The position numbers and the translations under genes were made by a program. Of a DNA stretch of 64,000 nt, positions 37,701 to 47,839 are shown piece by piece. The stretch covers positions 28,278,845-28,342,844 of the forward strand of contig CM055095.1 of NCBI GenBank assembly GCA_029204225.1. Direction: 5' to 3'. Position 1 is the first letter of the stretch; every line of letters starts with the position of its first letter. The notes beneath the pieces were generated by a model that was given only the letters and a program-made list of their open reading frames with translations, was not told the origin of the DNA and ran no database searches. This DNA comes from Diphasiastrum complanatum. Lineage: Eukaryota > Streptophyta > Lycopodiopsida > Lycopodiales > Lycopodiaceae.

Positions 37701-39783
37701 GATCCATGGCTCTAATACCATGTTAGAAATCCATAAATCATAATATGGATGGACAGACTAGGATTCGAACCGAGGACCTCCCTCATACCGGATGGGCTCT
37801 ACCATTGAGCTATCCGCCCTGTTTGATAGTTCTCTCTAGAGTGTGGATTGATATTCCAACAATGGGCTGACCTATTGGGACTGACTACAAATAATCCTTG
37901 CCACCGTGAATGCATGCATTTGCCTCTGGAGTTCGATTTGATGAAGATTCAGTCGAATGTTTTCCTCCTACTGGCCTTCGAGATGTCTCTAATGACTCTT
38001 ATTAACTATTGGTAATCACATTATTGTTCTGTACATTGAGACATGGATATAGCAATCATTATATCTCTATGTTTATCTTGTACTAGTCTATAGACATCAA
38101 TTTGGACATATTTTTATTCATGTGACCTGCACCAATTGTGGGTGCTGAAGTGAGTAGAGATTTCACAACATTTGTTCCACATTATACATGAGGTGGTTGA
38201 TTGTCTAAGGCTTTGTGATAAGTTAGAATATTGCACATATCTATTATTATGTAAGGTACTATTCTAAACCTAATATCCAGATATGAACATACATCATGTA
38301 CCCACCTTAAAACTATGTCCTTTCTCTTTCTATTCTGCTAGTCATCAGCTTGAACTGTTGCAGCTCTTTCTAGTTCTTTCCCTGAGAAAGCAAGTATATA
38401 TATATGCCTGTTGAGTTTAAGAAGCTTGAACAAACTACTTACAGCTCTGTTGTTTATCTTTGCTTTTATGTGCAGTTTGCAAAAAAGGATCAATATAAAG
38501 GAGCTTGACAATGAGGCGCTTGCTTTTAAACCGTTCTTGGGTGCCATGCTCGGAGCCATTTATCATAACGCAGCGAATGCAGAGGCTAATCGAGATCGTC
38601 TGGTAAAGATTTTAGGATTCTGGGGTGTGAAAGAAGTCTATGATACTGATACCATGAATTTACTGGAGGGGGAGATGATGGAGGGGCCATCATCTCGAGC
38701 AAGAAAACCATCATCCTCAAATCAATCAACAGCTTTTCTTCCTGGTAAGTACCAGCAGTTTTTCTGGTTTCTGATATTCTTTTCAGTCCTTGAGGGTGGT
38801 GTGGAGCCTCAGTTCACAGATTTTCATCTTGCAAAGTAAGTCAATGTGCTCCAGCACAAACCAATTGTCATGTCGATTTGCCTAGATGTCATTTATCTAA
38901 TGCAATAGAAGTGAATTGGTACTTTAACTGCCAATTGGCTCCTTTGGTGTTTGAATTTTCCTTTTTCTTTGAATTTCTAGGGTCAGGATTACTTGGATCA
39001 ATGACACTGGCCCCACCTAATCAAACTCCAGTTCCATATCCTGGCCAGTGGGAACCAGACCGCATTTCCCTTGGGGTCGAGCAGCAAAAGCAAGATCAGC
39101 ACCAGCACTCTTATTCAGGTGTCTCTTCAGATCATCATTTTTCAGCAGCAAGCACTCAATTTGGTATACCCGCCAATCAGCAATCAACCGTAACTTCCAG
39201 TGTGCCAACTTTGTATTCTCTCTCCTCTTCATTTTTACCACCACTGCCTACTTCCAGCTCTGTTACACAACTTGCACAGGCAACCGCAACTATAACACTA
39301 GATAAGTCTCCGTATCCCCATTTTCCTCCTGGGCTTATTCCAGGCATAGTAAGGAAAGTTCAGATTGGAAGTGGTGTGCCGTACTCGCCTGTCAGTCCAC
39401 TTGACATTCCAACAGCTATTCCCCCATCCACCGTTACAGAATCTTACATATTGGATCGTGTTGCCAAATTTTTCCGTGATATTGGTGAAGTAGATCCTTT
39501 ACAAGGGCAGCAGAGAGCATCATATGAGGAGGATACTAAAGAGGAAGTTGAAGAAATAGGTCGAAGAGGTGGTGCACGCATCCCTCCGCCAAATATGCAT
39601 TTTACTTCAGAGGCAGGTATTGATTTTGATGGTCGTATGAAGGGGCTAGGGTCACAAACTTCTGAGTTTGGGACTACTGATTTTGATGAGCTTGCACGGT
39701 CTGAGGATGTCTACAACTCTTATAGAAAACAATCTAGTTCTAACTACCATACAACCTTCAGTGCAAGAGCTGCTGCCAGGTAG
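27203..39783 (+). CDS. CHERP-like SURP/CID splicing-associated protein (3 exons)
   Basis: Exons 27203-28224, 38476-38744 and 38981-39783 join in phase (split Ser341 and Gly431) to 697 aa. Order: Pro/Gly-rich N-terminus; SURP domain about 107-156 ([34 protein letters not shown]); Gln/Pro-rich linker; CID about 278-400 ([20 protein letters not shown], then [13 protein letters not shown]); conserved middle ([11 protein letters not shown]); C-terminal [20 protein letters not shown]. This order and the C-terminal block match animal CHERP, a nuclear U2 snRNP-associated splicing factor; the name from calcium homeostasis is historical. The RS-rich and G-patch parts of animal CHERP are weak or absent; only [12 protein letters not shown] hints at the G-patch area. 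The start is the first ATG after several in-frame upstream codons. Intron 1 is 10,251 bp and splits the CID; intron 2 is 236 bp. No stops, so the gene may be active if intron 1 is spliced. Confidence 0.88.
29690..31046 (-). pseudogene. Copia gag/protease relic
   Basis: Starts on - at ATG 31046 with [20 protein letters not shown] and NIWKFKMQ, a UBN2-type gag. It continues through [14 protein letters not shown] and a lysine-rich block to a ruined zinc knuckle ([13 protein letters not shown], second Cys changed to Tyr). The protease site reads [12 protein letters not shown], where the family has D-S/T-G. Stops interrupt gag. It ends at YKLQAQVV; integrase and RT are absent. The upstream part (31050-31540 on +) is a CAGC/CCAG-rich leader. 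Confidence 0.9.
31541..31740. repeat. GA tract with ggttcgaacc-type palindromes
   Basis: A perfect GA run (31655-31709) is preceded by variants of the self-complementary word ggttcgaacc (31545-31640). The same word recurs near 32060-32130. It lies upstream of the - Copia gag and may be part of its leader or LTR, but no LTR pair could be defined. Confidence 0.6.
33490..33870. repeat. Degenerate direct repeats in intron 1
   Basis: The block ttgggtcatattgatgtc plus following sequence occurs at about 33680 and 33818. The block ttagtgttca...cag occurs at about 33502 and 33735. Spacing is irregular and similarity imperfect. No coding content. Confidence 0.6.
34600..34742 (-). repeat. 3' LTR (143 bp)
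   Basis: Left terminal repeat of the element, in - orientation. It differs from the 5' LTR at fewer than about ten positions plus small indels, mostly in the anticodon-arm equivalent of the tRNA-like part. This implies an old but recognisable insertion. Confidence 0.92.
34629..34700 (-). other. tRNA-like sequence in 3' LTR
   Basis: On - this 72-nt stretch folds like a tRNA. The 5' GGGCGGA pairs with the 3' TCTGTCC as a 7-bp acceptor stem (with G-U pairs). The D arm is GCTC-AATGGTA-GAGC. The T arm carries TTCGAAT. It keeps a pol III A box (TAGCTCAATGG) and an exact B box (GGTTCGAATCC). The anticodon arm is poor, with no T before the putative anticodon, so it is probably not a working tRNA. 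Confidence 0.8.
34846..34858 (-). promoter_or_regulatory. Extra primer-site-like sequence inside the element
   Basis: TGGTATCAGAGCC on -, a perfect Met-initiator type site. A second, imperfect one (TGGTATCAAAGCC) lies at 34825-34813. They sit about 100 bp before the 3' LTR, where no LTR end is expected. They suggest the internal region was built by recombination with, or descent from, a much shorter TRIM-like element. Confidence 0.55.
34909..34939. repeat. (AAG)10 microsatellite
   Basis: A near-perfect AAG run inside the LTR element, near its 3' end on -. Confidence 0.95.
36337..36912 (-). CDS. Gag-like protein of the LTR element
   Basis: A 191-aa frame on -. [20 protein letters not shown] and [20 protein letters not shown] resemble the start and middle of Copia UBN2 gag proteins. 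No zinc knuckle is present. It lies in the middle of the element with long non-coding flanks. It is probably a shortened, diverged gag that might still help particle formation; that is inference. Confidence 0.6.
   Translation of the reverse strand: MAKDLGAIWTCLGEDMLDGTNCSLWSCKLRFGIDVIINSFIDLSVTRSILYHLTFCKTSKSAWETLLKMYRIKDSSSCFLLSTSSSLKVEEQRHAKFDHCLSTKTSLHRNVGMVEHSSLDPFVANDGCISEELYEQASQVNVLEKAEIKHSLKPFCTNGGGEKIMSISTLVQSGVLLDLLGVQSGKLLVFS
37260..37700 (-). repeat. GGCGCC-centred repeats in the element leader
   Basis: On +, variants of ggcgccctcttgcaaa recur at about 37284, 37371, 37489, 37563 and 37679, with partly repeated flanks (cggatcttcact at 37322 and 37601). They fill the leader between the primer site and gag. 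Confidence 0.65.
37708..37720 (-). promoter_or_regulatory. Primer binding site of the LTR element
   Basis: Read on -: TGGTATTAGAGCC, immediately after the 5' LTR. It is complementary to the 3' end of plant initiator Met tRNA, with one C-to-T difference from the usual TGGTATCAGAGCC. Confidence 0.85.
37721..37861 (-). repeat. 5' LTR (141 bp)
   Basis: Right terminal repeat of the element. The primer binding site follows it with no gap on -. It contains the same tRNA-like block as the other LTR. Confidence 0.92.
37751..37819 (-). other. tRNA-like sequence in 5' LTR
   Basis: Second copy, 69 nt. It has the same acceptor stem, D arm, A box and B box. It is 3 nt shorter in the anticodon arm than the 3' LTR copy. 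Its position upstream of the primer site means a pol III transcript started here could run into the element. Confidence 0.8.
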
Positions 39784-42700
39784 TTTTTCTGTACAACGTT
39801 CACTTGACTCTTAAACCATGCTAGGCGATTGGGTAATGAATCAATTGACTATTTTTGAACGTTCCTGGTTCACTCAGGCTGTGTACTCATGAGGGCTGGT
39901 GTTCTTTAATGAAATTCCGAGGAGTATTTAGCTATAATGATGTTATCTTGAGATACCAAACTTCTGTTAATCTTCTTTTCTTGATGGTACATATTGTTTG
40001 AATTTGTTTGAGAAGATGTTAACGAACCTATTCTTAGCTTCAAACATACCATGCCCAACTAGCTGTTAAATCATCATACATTGTATTTGGCCGTGCTGTC
40101 AACACAGTAGAAAGGAAAATTGGGTGATCAATAAACCATTCACAGTTTACACACATAAGAAATAACACCCTTCAATCTGGAACTCATCATCTTTTTCTGG
40201 AGATTTTTTTAATATCATAGATCTCTGTTTTCATATAAAATTATAGTCCTAATATGTGTGCTCTTTTCCTGGTATTACAATCTGTAAAGGCTCTCATTCT
40301 TTGCTCAGAAGTTAAGCAACATTCACCATGTTGGAATATTCCAGAATTCTCATATAAGTAATAGCAAAATAAATTATGATGTGGAGCTGTAAAAGAAGGC
40401 AGTTTTTTCCTCTTTCTTTTTGCATCTATTCGCCTTTTTTTATATCTAGAATAAGTATTGGATGTGAGCCACCACAGACGCACCTTAGACACACCTTACA
40501 TGTTATGAACTAAGCAAATCAGTAAGACAAAAGATCCACATTGGGATGATCTTGATAAACCCCAATGGGAATCGATGAGTGTAAACCCCCAATTCCCGTG
40601 TAAACCCCCAATGGGAATTGACGTGTAAACATCCTAAGAGTGAAAATTCTATGTCAAGGCTTTTATGTTTCTAGGTTTTTTGAGCTCTAGGATGGTTTTT
40701 CTATTTATCATTGAAGCATTGAGAGTACAAGGGCTATTATCATTATGTCCAAAGAGCTAGTGCAAGCCTTACACCACACAATATACTAATTTTTGTGATG
40801 TACCTACTCTGATATCTGATTTGGCTAGACTTTTCTTAAATTACCAACATATTGGACCATTCAAAGCAAAACTGGACTCTCTTTTGAAAATTTATCATGT
40901 CATCGGACGATCTGTAATATGAAGTCATTGATGGTTGGCATGCTGACGGGAACTTGAAAGGAGATCTAATGGTGATAATGACTTTGCAATGGCAAGTTTG
41001 AGGCAAGTTACCATCAAATGTTTGTTGTATTACAACACAATCCACAAAGAATATGGTAATTGAGTTTGGCTTTGTGACATGGCAATTGTGTTTGCTGACC
41101 TGGGTTGTCTAGAAAATCTTGGTTGAGGTATGTTGGTGTAAGCGTGCCACTTGCTACAATGCCTTAATTGATATCTTCATCGTTGCTCACTTGGGACATA
41201 CATGCCATAGTACCTGGATGGGTCTGGACATAGTAAAAAGTAAAATTTTTCATTGTGTTGTGAAATGCAAAGCTTTTGATGGGCAATGAATGGTTGAAAA
41301 TTAATCGGAAGAGGTGTAACATCAGGCTAATATGTCAAACTTTGATGGTGTATTATTATCCAAATTTCTAGTGGCTAAAGTGAATCATTTATTGGATGTT
41401 AATCAACATTTCTTCAACGCATTCGAAGTTGACATGAAAAGCCATGTCAAGGTTTGAGATGGTTTTAGGGCTTGAAAATTGAGGTAGAAAATGTTGGTAA
41501 TTTAGCATTTTACAATTAGGGGGTTGCCGCTTTGGAGAATTGAATTTCGGCTTGGAGGCATTTTGGTGTTTGTTGGATTGTTGTGAGAAGTCCAAGAGGT
41601 GGTGGCATGACATGTGGCCAGTCAGAAACGAGTGAAATTTGGTTAGGCTTGCCAAGTTGGTGGATGACATGGCAAGAGGTGATGAGGTGGCATGTAAATT
41701 CATGATTGCCAATGTGATGAGCCAATAGCAATTGACAACTTAGTTAGACAAATCAGGATGGTCGAAGATAGGTCTTGATGAAGTTCACAAATACCTATGG
41801 TGAGTCTAGATGATGTGGCATGAGTGGTGTGCTAATCGATGAGTCATAAGTCAAAATCCTCGTCCATATTTGAGAGTAGTTACAGTTGAAGCGAATGGTG
41901 GTTTGGTCTAAGGTACAAGTTGTAAAATTGCAATCATTCTATCCTTGATTTGACATGATTATGATGAGATTTGATTCTGCAATCATGCTAGTAAGTGGTT
42001 GGTGTATGCACGAGGACTAGCAATTGATATTGATGCATCAAGCAATGCAAAATGGCATGGATGTAGATTTGATGGAAATAGTTGTGCAATTATCGTGGAT
42101 GGATGCATGATGACAAAGGATTTTGAGATGCTTATGCTTGTAGTAGTTGGAGTGGTGCTTATGCTTGATGCAATAGATATATTGATACTAGGCAATAGCA
42201 AAAAGTCAAACGAATTAGCTTGACAACCCATAGGGTACAAGAAGAAAAAGAAAACAGCAAATAAGCAACAATGACAATCACAATGGCTTTTGATGGTCAT
42301 GAGTGGTCATTGAATTCATCTTGGACGTAGGGTGTCATTTAATCTTCGTGCGACTTCCATTCACAAAAAGTTAATAATTGTGTTCCATCTAGGGATTCCA
42401 ACATCATAGCTCCATTTTCTTAGGTTTTCACAACTTGATTTCTTTACCAGTGAACTTCAGGTGACCTACAACTCTTTGCTCTTGTACAACAATTTGAGAT
42501 CGTTGCCATTAAATTTTTGCCGTGGAAGGCTTGATCATGTTAGGTCTTGTAGCGATGTTTCTTCTCAAACAACACGTGTAATGCAATGACATGTATGGGA
42601 GAGAATCTGGTACTTATTGTCTTTTCCTAGATGGTGTACTAACTAAAAATGAAAAGCATGCAAGACAATTCCTATTTCAAATGTATTTCCCTGCGTCAAG

Positions 42701-42870
42701 GCTTTGTAGACAAATTTGCACCATAAAATCCATAATGATACCATACCCGAAGAGCACACTTATCAACTCTGTTTCATGTATGTGTGATAGTCTAGTTCTA
42801 CTCCTATAGTCTATGACTCGTGGAAGCAATCACGTGGTAACATCATTTTGCTAGCATGTGTACTCCCTCA
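39784..42870. other. 3' flank and spacer, no gene seen
   Basis: The first few hundred bases are the likely 3' UTR of the CHERP-like gene. Beyond that there is AT-rich spacer. A short local duplication of aaacccccaattccc-type words occurs at 40580-40630. I see no supported gene. Confidence 0.55.
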
Positions 42871-42887
42871 TTGTATGATCGATATTT

Positions 42888-44146
42888 TTTTTTACTCTCG
42901 AAGCGATTAACCTTAGATTAGAAACTTTTTGCAAAGTACAAAATGGAACAAAGGCTTACAAATGAAAAGATGCAAGGGGGAGATGATTCATCGTTCCCAA
43001 ATTCCTTGCTATTCCTGTCTAACCAAATATACTAAATAGTAATAGCTCTAATACATTGTCAATATCCATTGATAGCTACATCCTCAAAAATAATGTCATT
43101 CAGCAGGAGGTCAGAGTGGCTGAATCTTTTGAATTTGACATGAAAACGTGCAATGAAAAGATCAGCCACTGATTTCCACAGAGAGACGTAGCAATGAAAA
43201 AACAAGTGTGAAACATCCTCATCTAATGTTTTGCACTTAGAGCAGACATGCGAAACATTACCCCTATAGTGAGCACGAACATGAAGAGAAAGCTGGATAA
43301 TTCTGAGTGAAAGGATTCTAAACTTGCCCGCTGGCTTCATTCTATGGGTACAGCAAAATTTGGCCTTTCAGATACTAGGGGAATCAGAAAGGTTCCATTT
43401 GGAATTGAACCATGAGAAGATAAAGAGGGGCTCTTTCATAGTTGAGAAAACAGAAGAGTAGGAGGTCTTGCCCGGAGAAAATCAAGGAATAGTGGACGGA
43501 AGAGGGAGAAGTCCTCGAGAAAAAATAGGCAGATTGTTAGGGGCACTAACAAAAGCATGGACATCATCCCTCTTGAGATTGTTAATGAAACAAGGGGGGG
43601 ATCTGTTGGCAGAAGATGAAGGAATTGTCTTACCACACTTGAAAGAACATTAAGCAAGAGTAGAGAGGGAAGGGAGGACACAGAGCTCAAAACCAGAGAG
43701 GGTAGAGAAGAGAAGAAAAACACATTACACAAAGCCTAGAGAAGAAAAGGCTCCAAAAACAGAGAAGAACAAGAAGCAGCCAGTTCAAAAAGCCTCACAG
43801 GAGACTAGATGTGTTGAAAAACACAAGCCAGGAGGACACAAAAGAGCACAAGGCAGCAAAACCAAACCAAGGCTAGGGGCAGAGAGTGTAGAGGCAATGT
43901 TCCAACAGCAAGACCTGAAGCGCTCAAGAAAAAGATTGTGTTAAAAAACACAGTCCAAAAAAGCAATAGAGCAACCCGCAGGAACAAAAGCAGAAGCCGA
44001 GAAATGATCACTAAAAGTAACTGGAGAGCCGCTACTCAGAACAAAGGCTAAACTGCATTTGTCAAATCCAAAATCTCGTTGCTTGGTCACTCCATCTCCA
44101 CCGCCACCTCGTCCGCTTACCTGCTTGCCGCTTTGCTTATTATAAT
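42888..44146 (-). mobile_element. Internally deleted LINE with zf-RVT end
   Basis: On -, 43440-43059 encodes the 3' end of a LINE ORF2: LFIFSWFNSKWNLSDSP, then HYRGNVSHVCSKCK and DVSHLFFHCY, the zf-RVT finger. It matches 63680-64000 of the + LINE. A poly(A)-like run ends it at about 42885-42893. The part 43480-44140 resembles a pyrimidine-rich LINE 5' region (tttttaacacaat, as in 59130) and joins the finger directly, so endonuclease and RT are missing. The flanks tatgatcgatattt (42874) and tatgatcaatattt (44147) look like a 14-bp target duplication with one mismatch. Confidence 0.75.
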
Positions 44147-44841
44147 TATGATCAATATTTATAAACATTATTTAAATGGTCGCTTTTCATTGTTGTCAAA
44201 TATTAAAAAACCTCAACATTATTAACCTTATGTTAAAAAAACCATCATCAATACATCACAACTACTTGTTATAAATAAAAAGAATCAACAATACTATTTT
44301 CAATAAGCCACAAGCTCAACTAGAGGGCATGAATTTACCACCTAGCGTTATCAACAAGTGGATCATTCTCAGTCATCCGTGGTCCTTGATTTCTCATGTT
44401 TTAGAAAATGGACTAGGATGCAAGAGACCTTAATGATCTAGAATTATAAATTCAAACGACGGAGTTTAGCTCTAAAATATCTAGTTAATGAGAAAATTCA
44501 TTCACAGAGGTACATTCAAGGCCTACAATTTGATATAGTTTCTAAGGTTGGTGTGCTCATTTTATACAACAATGGATGAAGCTTTGTAGACAACATTAGC
44601 AGTGGAACGAAAATATGCACATAGACATTCGTGGAAAAACAATGTATCAAAACACGGAGTTTATAAGAATGATAAATACAATGAGGATACATTGACACAT
44701 TGACACAATTTGCGATTAGAACAATCATAATGTTAAAGGAATACAATATCTACAATATCCTACAATTAAAGTGTTAAATAAATAAAATATGAACATGAAT
44801 CATGTTGTTGCTATGGATGCAAAGCCATACAAGAATATTAT
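44147..44841. other. Spacer, no gene seen
   Basis: AT-rich DNA between the LINE and the Gypsy relic. No motif or element end recognised. Confidence 0.55.
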
Positions 44842-45200
44842 ATGATTAAAAGACGAGATAAACAAGTTACAACAATTAAGTTTATCATTCACTTGCAAAG
44901 AGAGATGTGTGAATGCCCAACAAAGATCTACTTATTTGGGTTAAGTCAAAGGTATTACCAAATTCGAGTTCAAGGGAATACAATCATGGATTCAATTGGC
45001 TTTAGACAGATTAAATGTTTATTTTGGGGATGTATTGTCCAACAGAAACCCACGTACCAGTTTTTGTTAAATAGTATTAAGTTATACTTGAGTGTTGAAC
45101 CAAGGATTATACCTCCATATCAATTTCTATAAGCGACAAAATATAAAGTGGACAAGCAATTTCAAGGACTTCTTACAAAAGAACCCTTTTTTTCTCAAGT

Positions 45201-45237
<37 letters not shown>

Positions 45238-46030
45238 CGGCTCCTAATATTGACAAGGCCCACTACAAATACGGAATTATGCCTTTTGGGTTAACTTATG
45301 CTCTTGCTAAATTTCAAGCCTTGATTCACATATGTGAGCTATACTTTACTTACATATGCTTGTGTTGGTATTTTTTTTTACAATATCTTGATTCATAATT
45401 CGAATAAAGAGAAGCATGTGAAGAACTTGGAATTGTTTTTCAGCATTCTCTTCAAAGGAGGTGAAATAATCAAAAGATATCATACCTAGAAGAGGGAACT
45501 GAGACCGATTTAAGGAAAATGGAGTAGTCAAGAGCTATTATAGAAGGTTCATTCAACTTTTTTCAAGATTGCAACACCTCTTACTCATTCACTGAGAAAT
45601 ATTTTTTGAAGCTCAATCCAACATTGACATATTGAAAGCAGCCTTAGTCATATTTCCTTTACTAGCACAAAATAATTTCTATTTTGCATGTCAAGGCAAT
45701 TGCAAATGCTAGTGGGAATATAATTAAGGCTATTCTATGTGAAGCTGATGGAGTTATTTCTTGTGAAAGTAGGAAAGTCATAAAACAAAGAGATATCTAA
45801 TTATGCTCAAGACAAAGTAATGTTGGCAATCATACATGCACTCAAGTAATGGAAACATTATTTGTACAAGTCCAATACTCCGATAAAAAAGAATCACCAT
45901 ATTGTTAAGTGGTTCTTGAGGCAACAAAAACTTAATGGTTGGCACAAATGCAGGTTTGTGATTTGGATGTTCAATATGACAAGAGAAACGAGAATACAAC
46001 AACTAATGTACCTTCACAAGTATTAGTCAT
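44842..46030 (+). pseudogene. Ty3/Gypsy reverse transcriptase/RNase H relic
   Basis: Fragments in several frames: RYYQIRVQ (44945) as the SGYxQI block; HYKYGIMPFGLTYALAKFQ (45262), the hallmark Gypsy RT segment; EHVKHLEL-type remnant near 45420; and RNase H SCESRKV with QDKVMLAIIHALK and WKHYLYKS (45755-45870). About 240 bp including a CT run are inserted between the first two. Many stops, no intact domain. The YLDD area (45350-45400) is destroyed. Confidence 0.85.
45204..45231. repeat. (CT)14 microsatellite
   Basis: A perfect CT run splitting the Gypsy RT relic. Confidence 0.96.
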
Positions 46031-46844
46031 TCATTACATGCTATTTTGTTGTTGTATGACATGTTTATAGAGCTTCAGGCTTAGATATGAGTAGGGTTTG
46101 GCAAGCTAGTGAGTGGTTAGCCTAACATTTGTTGTTGGTGCTATATTTCTTGGCCTAGATCTAACTTTAGGATCATCATTTGATCCGATTTTTTCACACT
46201 AGACATGTACTCACCATAGCACCAATGAGCAAATGTTGACAGTTGCAAAGCGGGGAGCGTGGAGCACCTAGGTTTTCTGCTGCGGCTTGTTTCTTACAAA
46301 GGTGTTCGGGCTTGTGCTGGATTCGTTTTGGGAACCATGTCCTTGAGGGCAAAGGTGGGATGTTTTGCCTAACCAACTAGGTTTGCTGGAGTCGGAGCGG
46401 GTTGGTTCCTGCAGCTGTTTTCATTAGGGAATATTAGAACTCAAAACGGGCCCTTTGTCAAGATGCTGTTTTTGACTTTGCACGCTTTCAACACTTATGT
46501 GTCCCAATGAATGGTGTCCATCTATGACGAACTGTAATAGTGGTTGATGGACAAAAATTGTATTTAACTTTCCCTGTCAAATTTTCGTGATTTTTAAATA
46601 TCCCGTCGGGCAGAACAAACAATTGTGATTGGACCACAATTACTACCCGAATACTCTTATGCTGCCCGTCTTTGTACACTTGAGAACTGTAGTTAACTAA
46701 TCCTTGTAGTTTAGGAACTTCTTGTCATTCATGGGTACACCTCTCATTCTCTTCATTCTATCTCTTATGGTCTCATCCACATCAAGGGAGACCAACTTTT
46801 TATCAGTGTCAGTTTGAGAATCACTCCTCAAGTTGTGAGTCATG
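46031..46844. other. Spacer, no gene seen
   Basis: Downstream, on -, of the H3/Ulp1 locus. It may contain that gene's 3' UTR. No frame recognised. Confidence 0.5.
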
Positions 46845-47703
46845 CTAATCTATGATCTCTAAATCTATTTCTCCAGTTGGAAGTAGCTTGGGTGGAGAAC
46901 ACTCTGCCACTGCAATTGAATATGAATTTTCGATCACAAGTATTATGGTCTCCTGCTTGAAGTGTATTATCTCCACTGGGGAGACCTTCAAGCATTTAAA
47001 CTGAAAAAAACAAAAACACACTTAAATGTTATTAATCAAAGATTAGTTATTAGGAATGTGATTATTAAAAAAAAAACAAAAACAAAATTAAATATTATTA
47101 ATTGAAGATTAGTTATTAGGAATTATCATGAATAGATCACCTCTTTTAGATTAGGAAGTTCATCTTGTAGTGCAAGCCAATTGAAAAAGAATTTGGCATT
47201 GCATACTGTATCCCAACCACAGTTGACAGAATCAACCTGCTGGGAGGACTGCAATATTCAAATACAAACGAAAGTTAGTAACAAAACTTTAACATTATGT
47301 AATATTGGATCAACGCGCAGGAGTTTATAATAAAATCTACAACAGAAATAAGTGCGCGTCGAATCGATATCCAAAAAATATTGTTTGAATATCGGATCAG
47401 TGCACACGATTTGAAAAGAAACCAAGCAATAACTACAAGGGTGCGTTGAACTGATGTTGATAAATTTTTACTTCTACATCAACCATTTTCAGCTTCGTAT
47501 ATGCTATTGCACGTGGTACTGGAAAGAGTTCCAGTATTTTCTGGATATGGCTCCTGGCAATTTTGTGTGTGTGTAATAGAGTTCATTTTTAAACAAACTG
47601 GATTACACACACCCTCATCATTGACATATAAGGACATTACATATAAGCTCCAATGATTATTGCAATCAGAAAACAGTAAATTTATAAAAAAATGTGAAAT
47701 CAA
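46845..47703 (-). CDS. Ulp1-like (C48) cysteine peptidase segment
   Basis: Ulp1/SENP peptidases cleave SUMO or similar proteins with a His-Asp-Gln-Cys centre. On -: NNHWSLYVMSLY (His codon 47655-47653) matches the catalytic HWSL block. NPVCLKMNSITHT aligns with the catalytic Asp block but has Asn. After an intron, exon 47248-47141 (36 codons) gives QQVDSVNCGWDTV, the oxyanion Gln and nucleophile Cys (codon 47221-47219). A further exon 47000-46845 (acceptor tttttttcag) adds 51 codons and a stop. The 5' splice site of the first intron is not resolved. The Asp-to-Asn change may weaken or abolish activity. Plant Ulp1 genes are often carried by Mutator-like transposons; no terminal inverted repeats were found here. 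Confidence 0.6.
47302..47460 (+). repeat. Degenerate ~70-90-bp repeat, left pair
   Basis: Two units, each starting near (a)tatyggatcaryrcrcacga and ending near gygcgtcgaaycgatatc: 47306-47372 and 47388-47458. They fall within the intron of the Ulp1-like part. Related to the right pair at 48965-49130. Confidence 0.6.
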
Positions 47704-47839
47704 AATTCATATAAAAAATTCAACTTAATAAAATCTGATAAAAATACATTTACTTTGTTATGTATGAAGCATGAGAATTGGAGTCCCCAATCTGACGTAT
47801 TGGAGCATATCATCGTGCAGACTTTTGAAATCAGGAAAA

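Larger units (their letters stand above)
34600..37861 (-). mobile_element. Complete LTR retroelement with tRNA-like LTRs
   Basis: A 3,262-bp element on - in intron 1 of the CHERP-like gene. The terminal repeats (34600-34742 and 37721-37861) share TGTT...AACA ends on either strand. Both sides carry the perfect 5-bp duplication atggg (34595-34599 and 37862-37866). Next to the 5' LTR (right end) is a primer site TGGTATTAGAGCC (37720-37708), one base off the usual Met-initiator type. Next to the 3' LTR is a purine stretch GAGGGGCGG. The body has one gag-like frame (36912-36337) and no protease, integrase or RT, so it must be non-autonomous. LTRs of 141-143 bp are very short, as in TRIM elements, but the internal region is far longer than in TRIMs. 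Confidence 0.9.
28225..38475 (+). other. 10.25-kb intron 1 of the CHERP-like gene
   Basis: The donor gtaaat (28225) and acceptor tatgtgcag (ending 38475) join the two halves of the CID in frame. The intron holds a - Copia gag/protease relic (29690-31046), a GA tract (31655-31709), degenerate direct repeats (33490-33870) and a complete - LTR element (34600-37861). Stretches 28225-29690, 31710-33480, 33870-34590 and 37867-38475 show nothing recognisable. Confidence 0.85.

Noticed and set aside
46194-46376. Small frames in 46.1-46.7 kb and 40-42.6 kb as genes
   Set aside because: Short, no motif, composition like spacer, and often overlapping on both strands.
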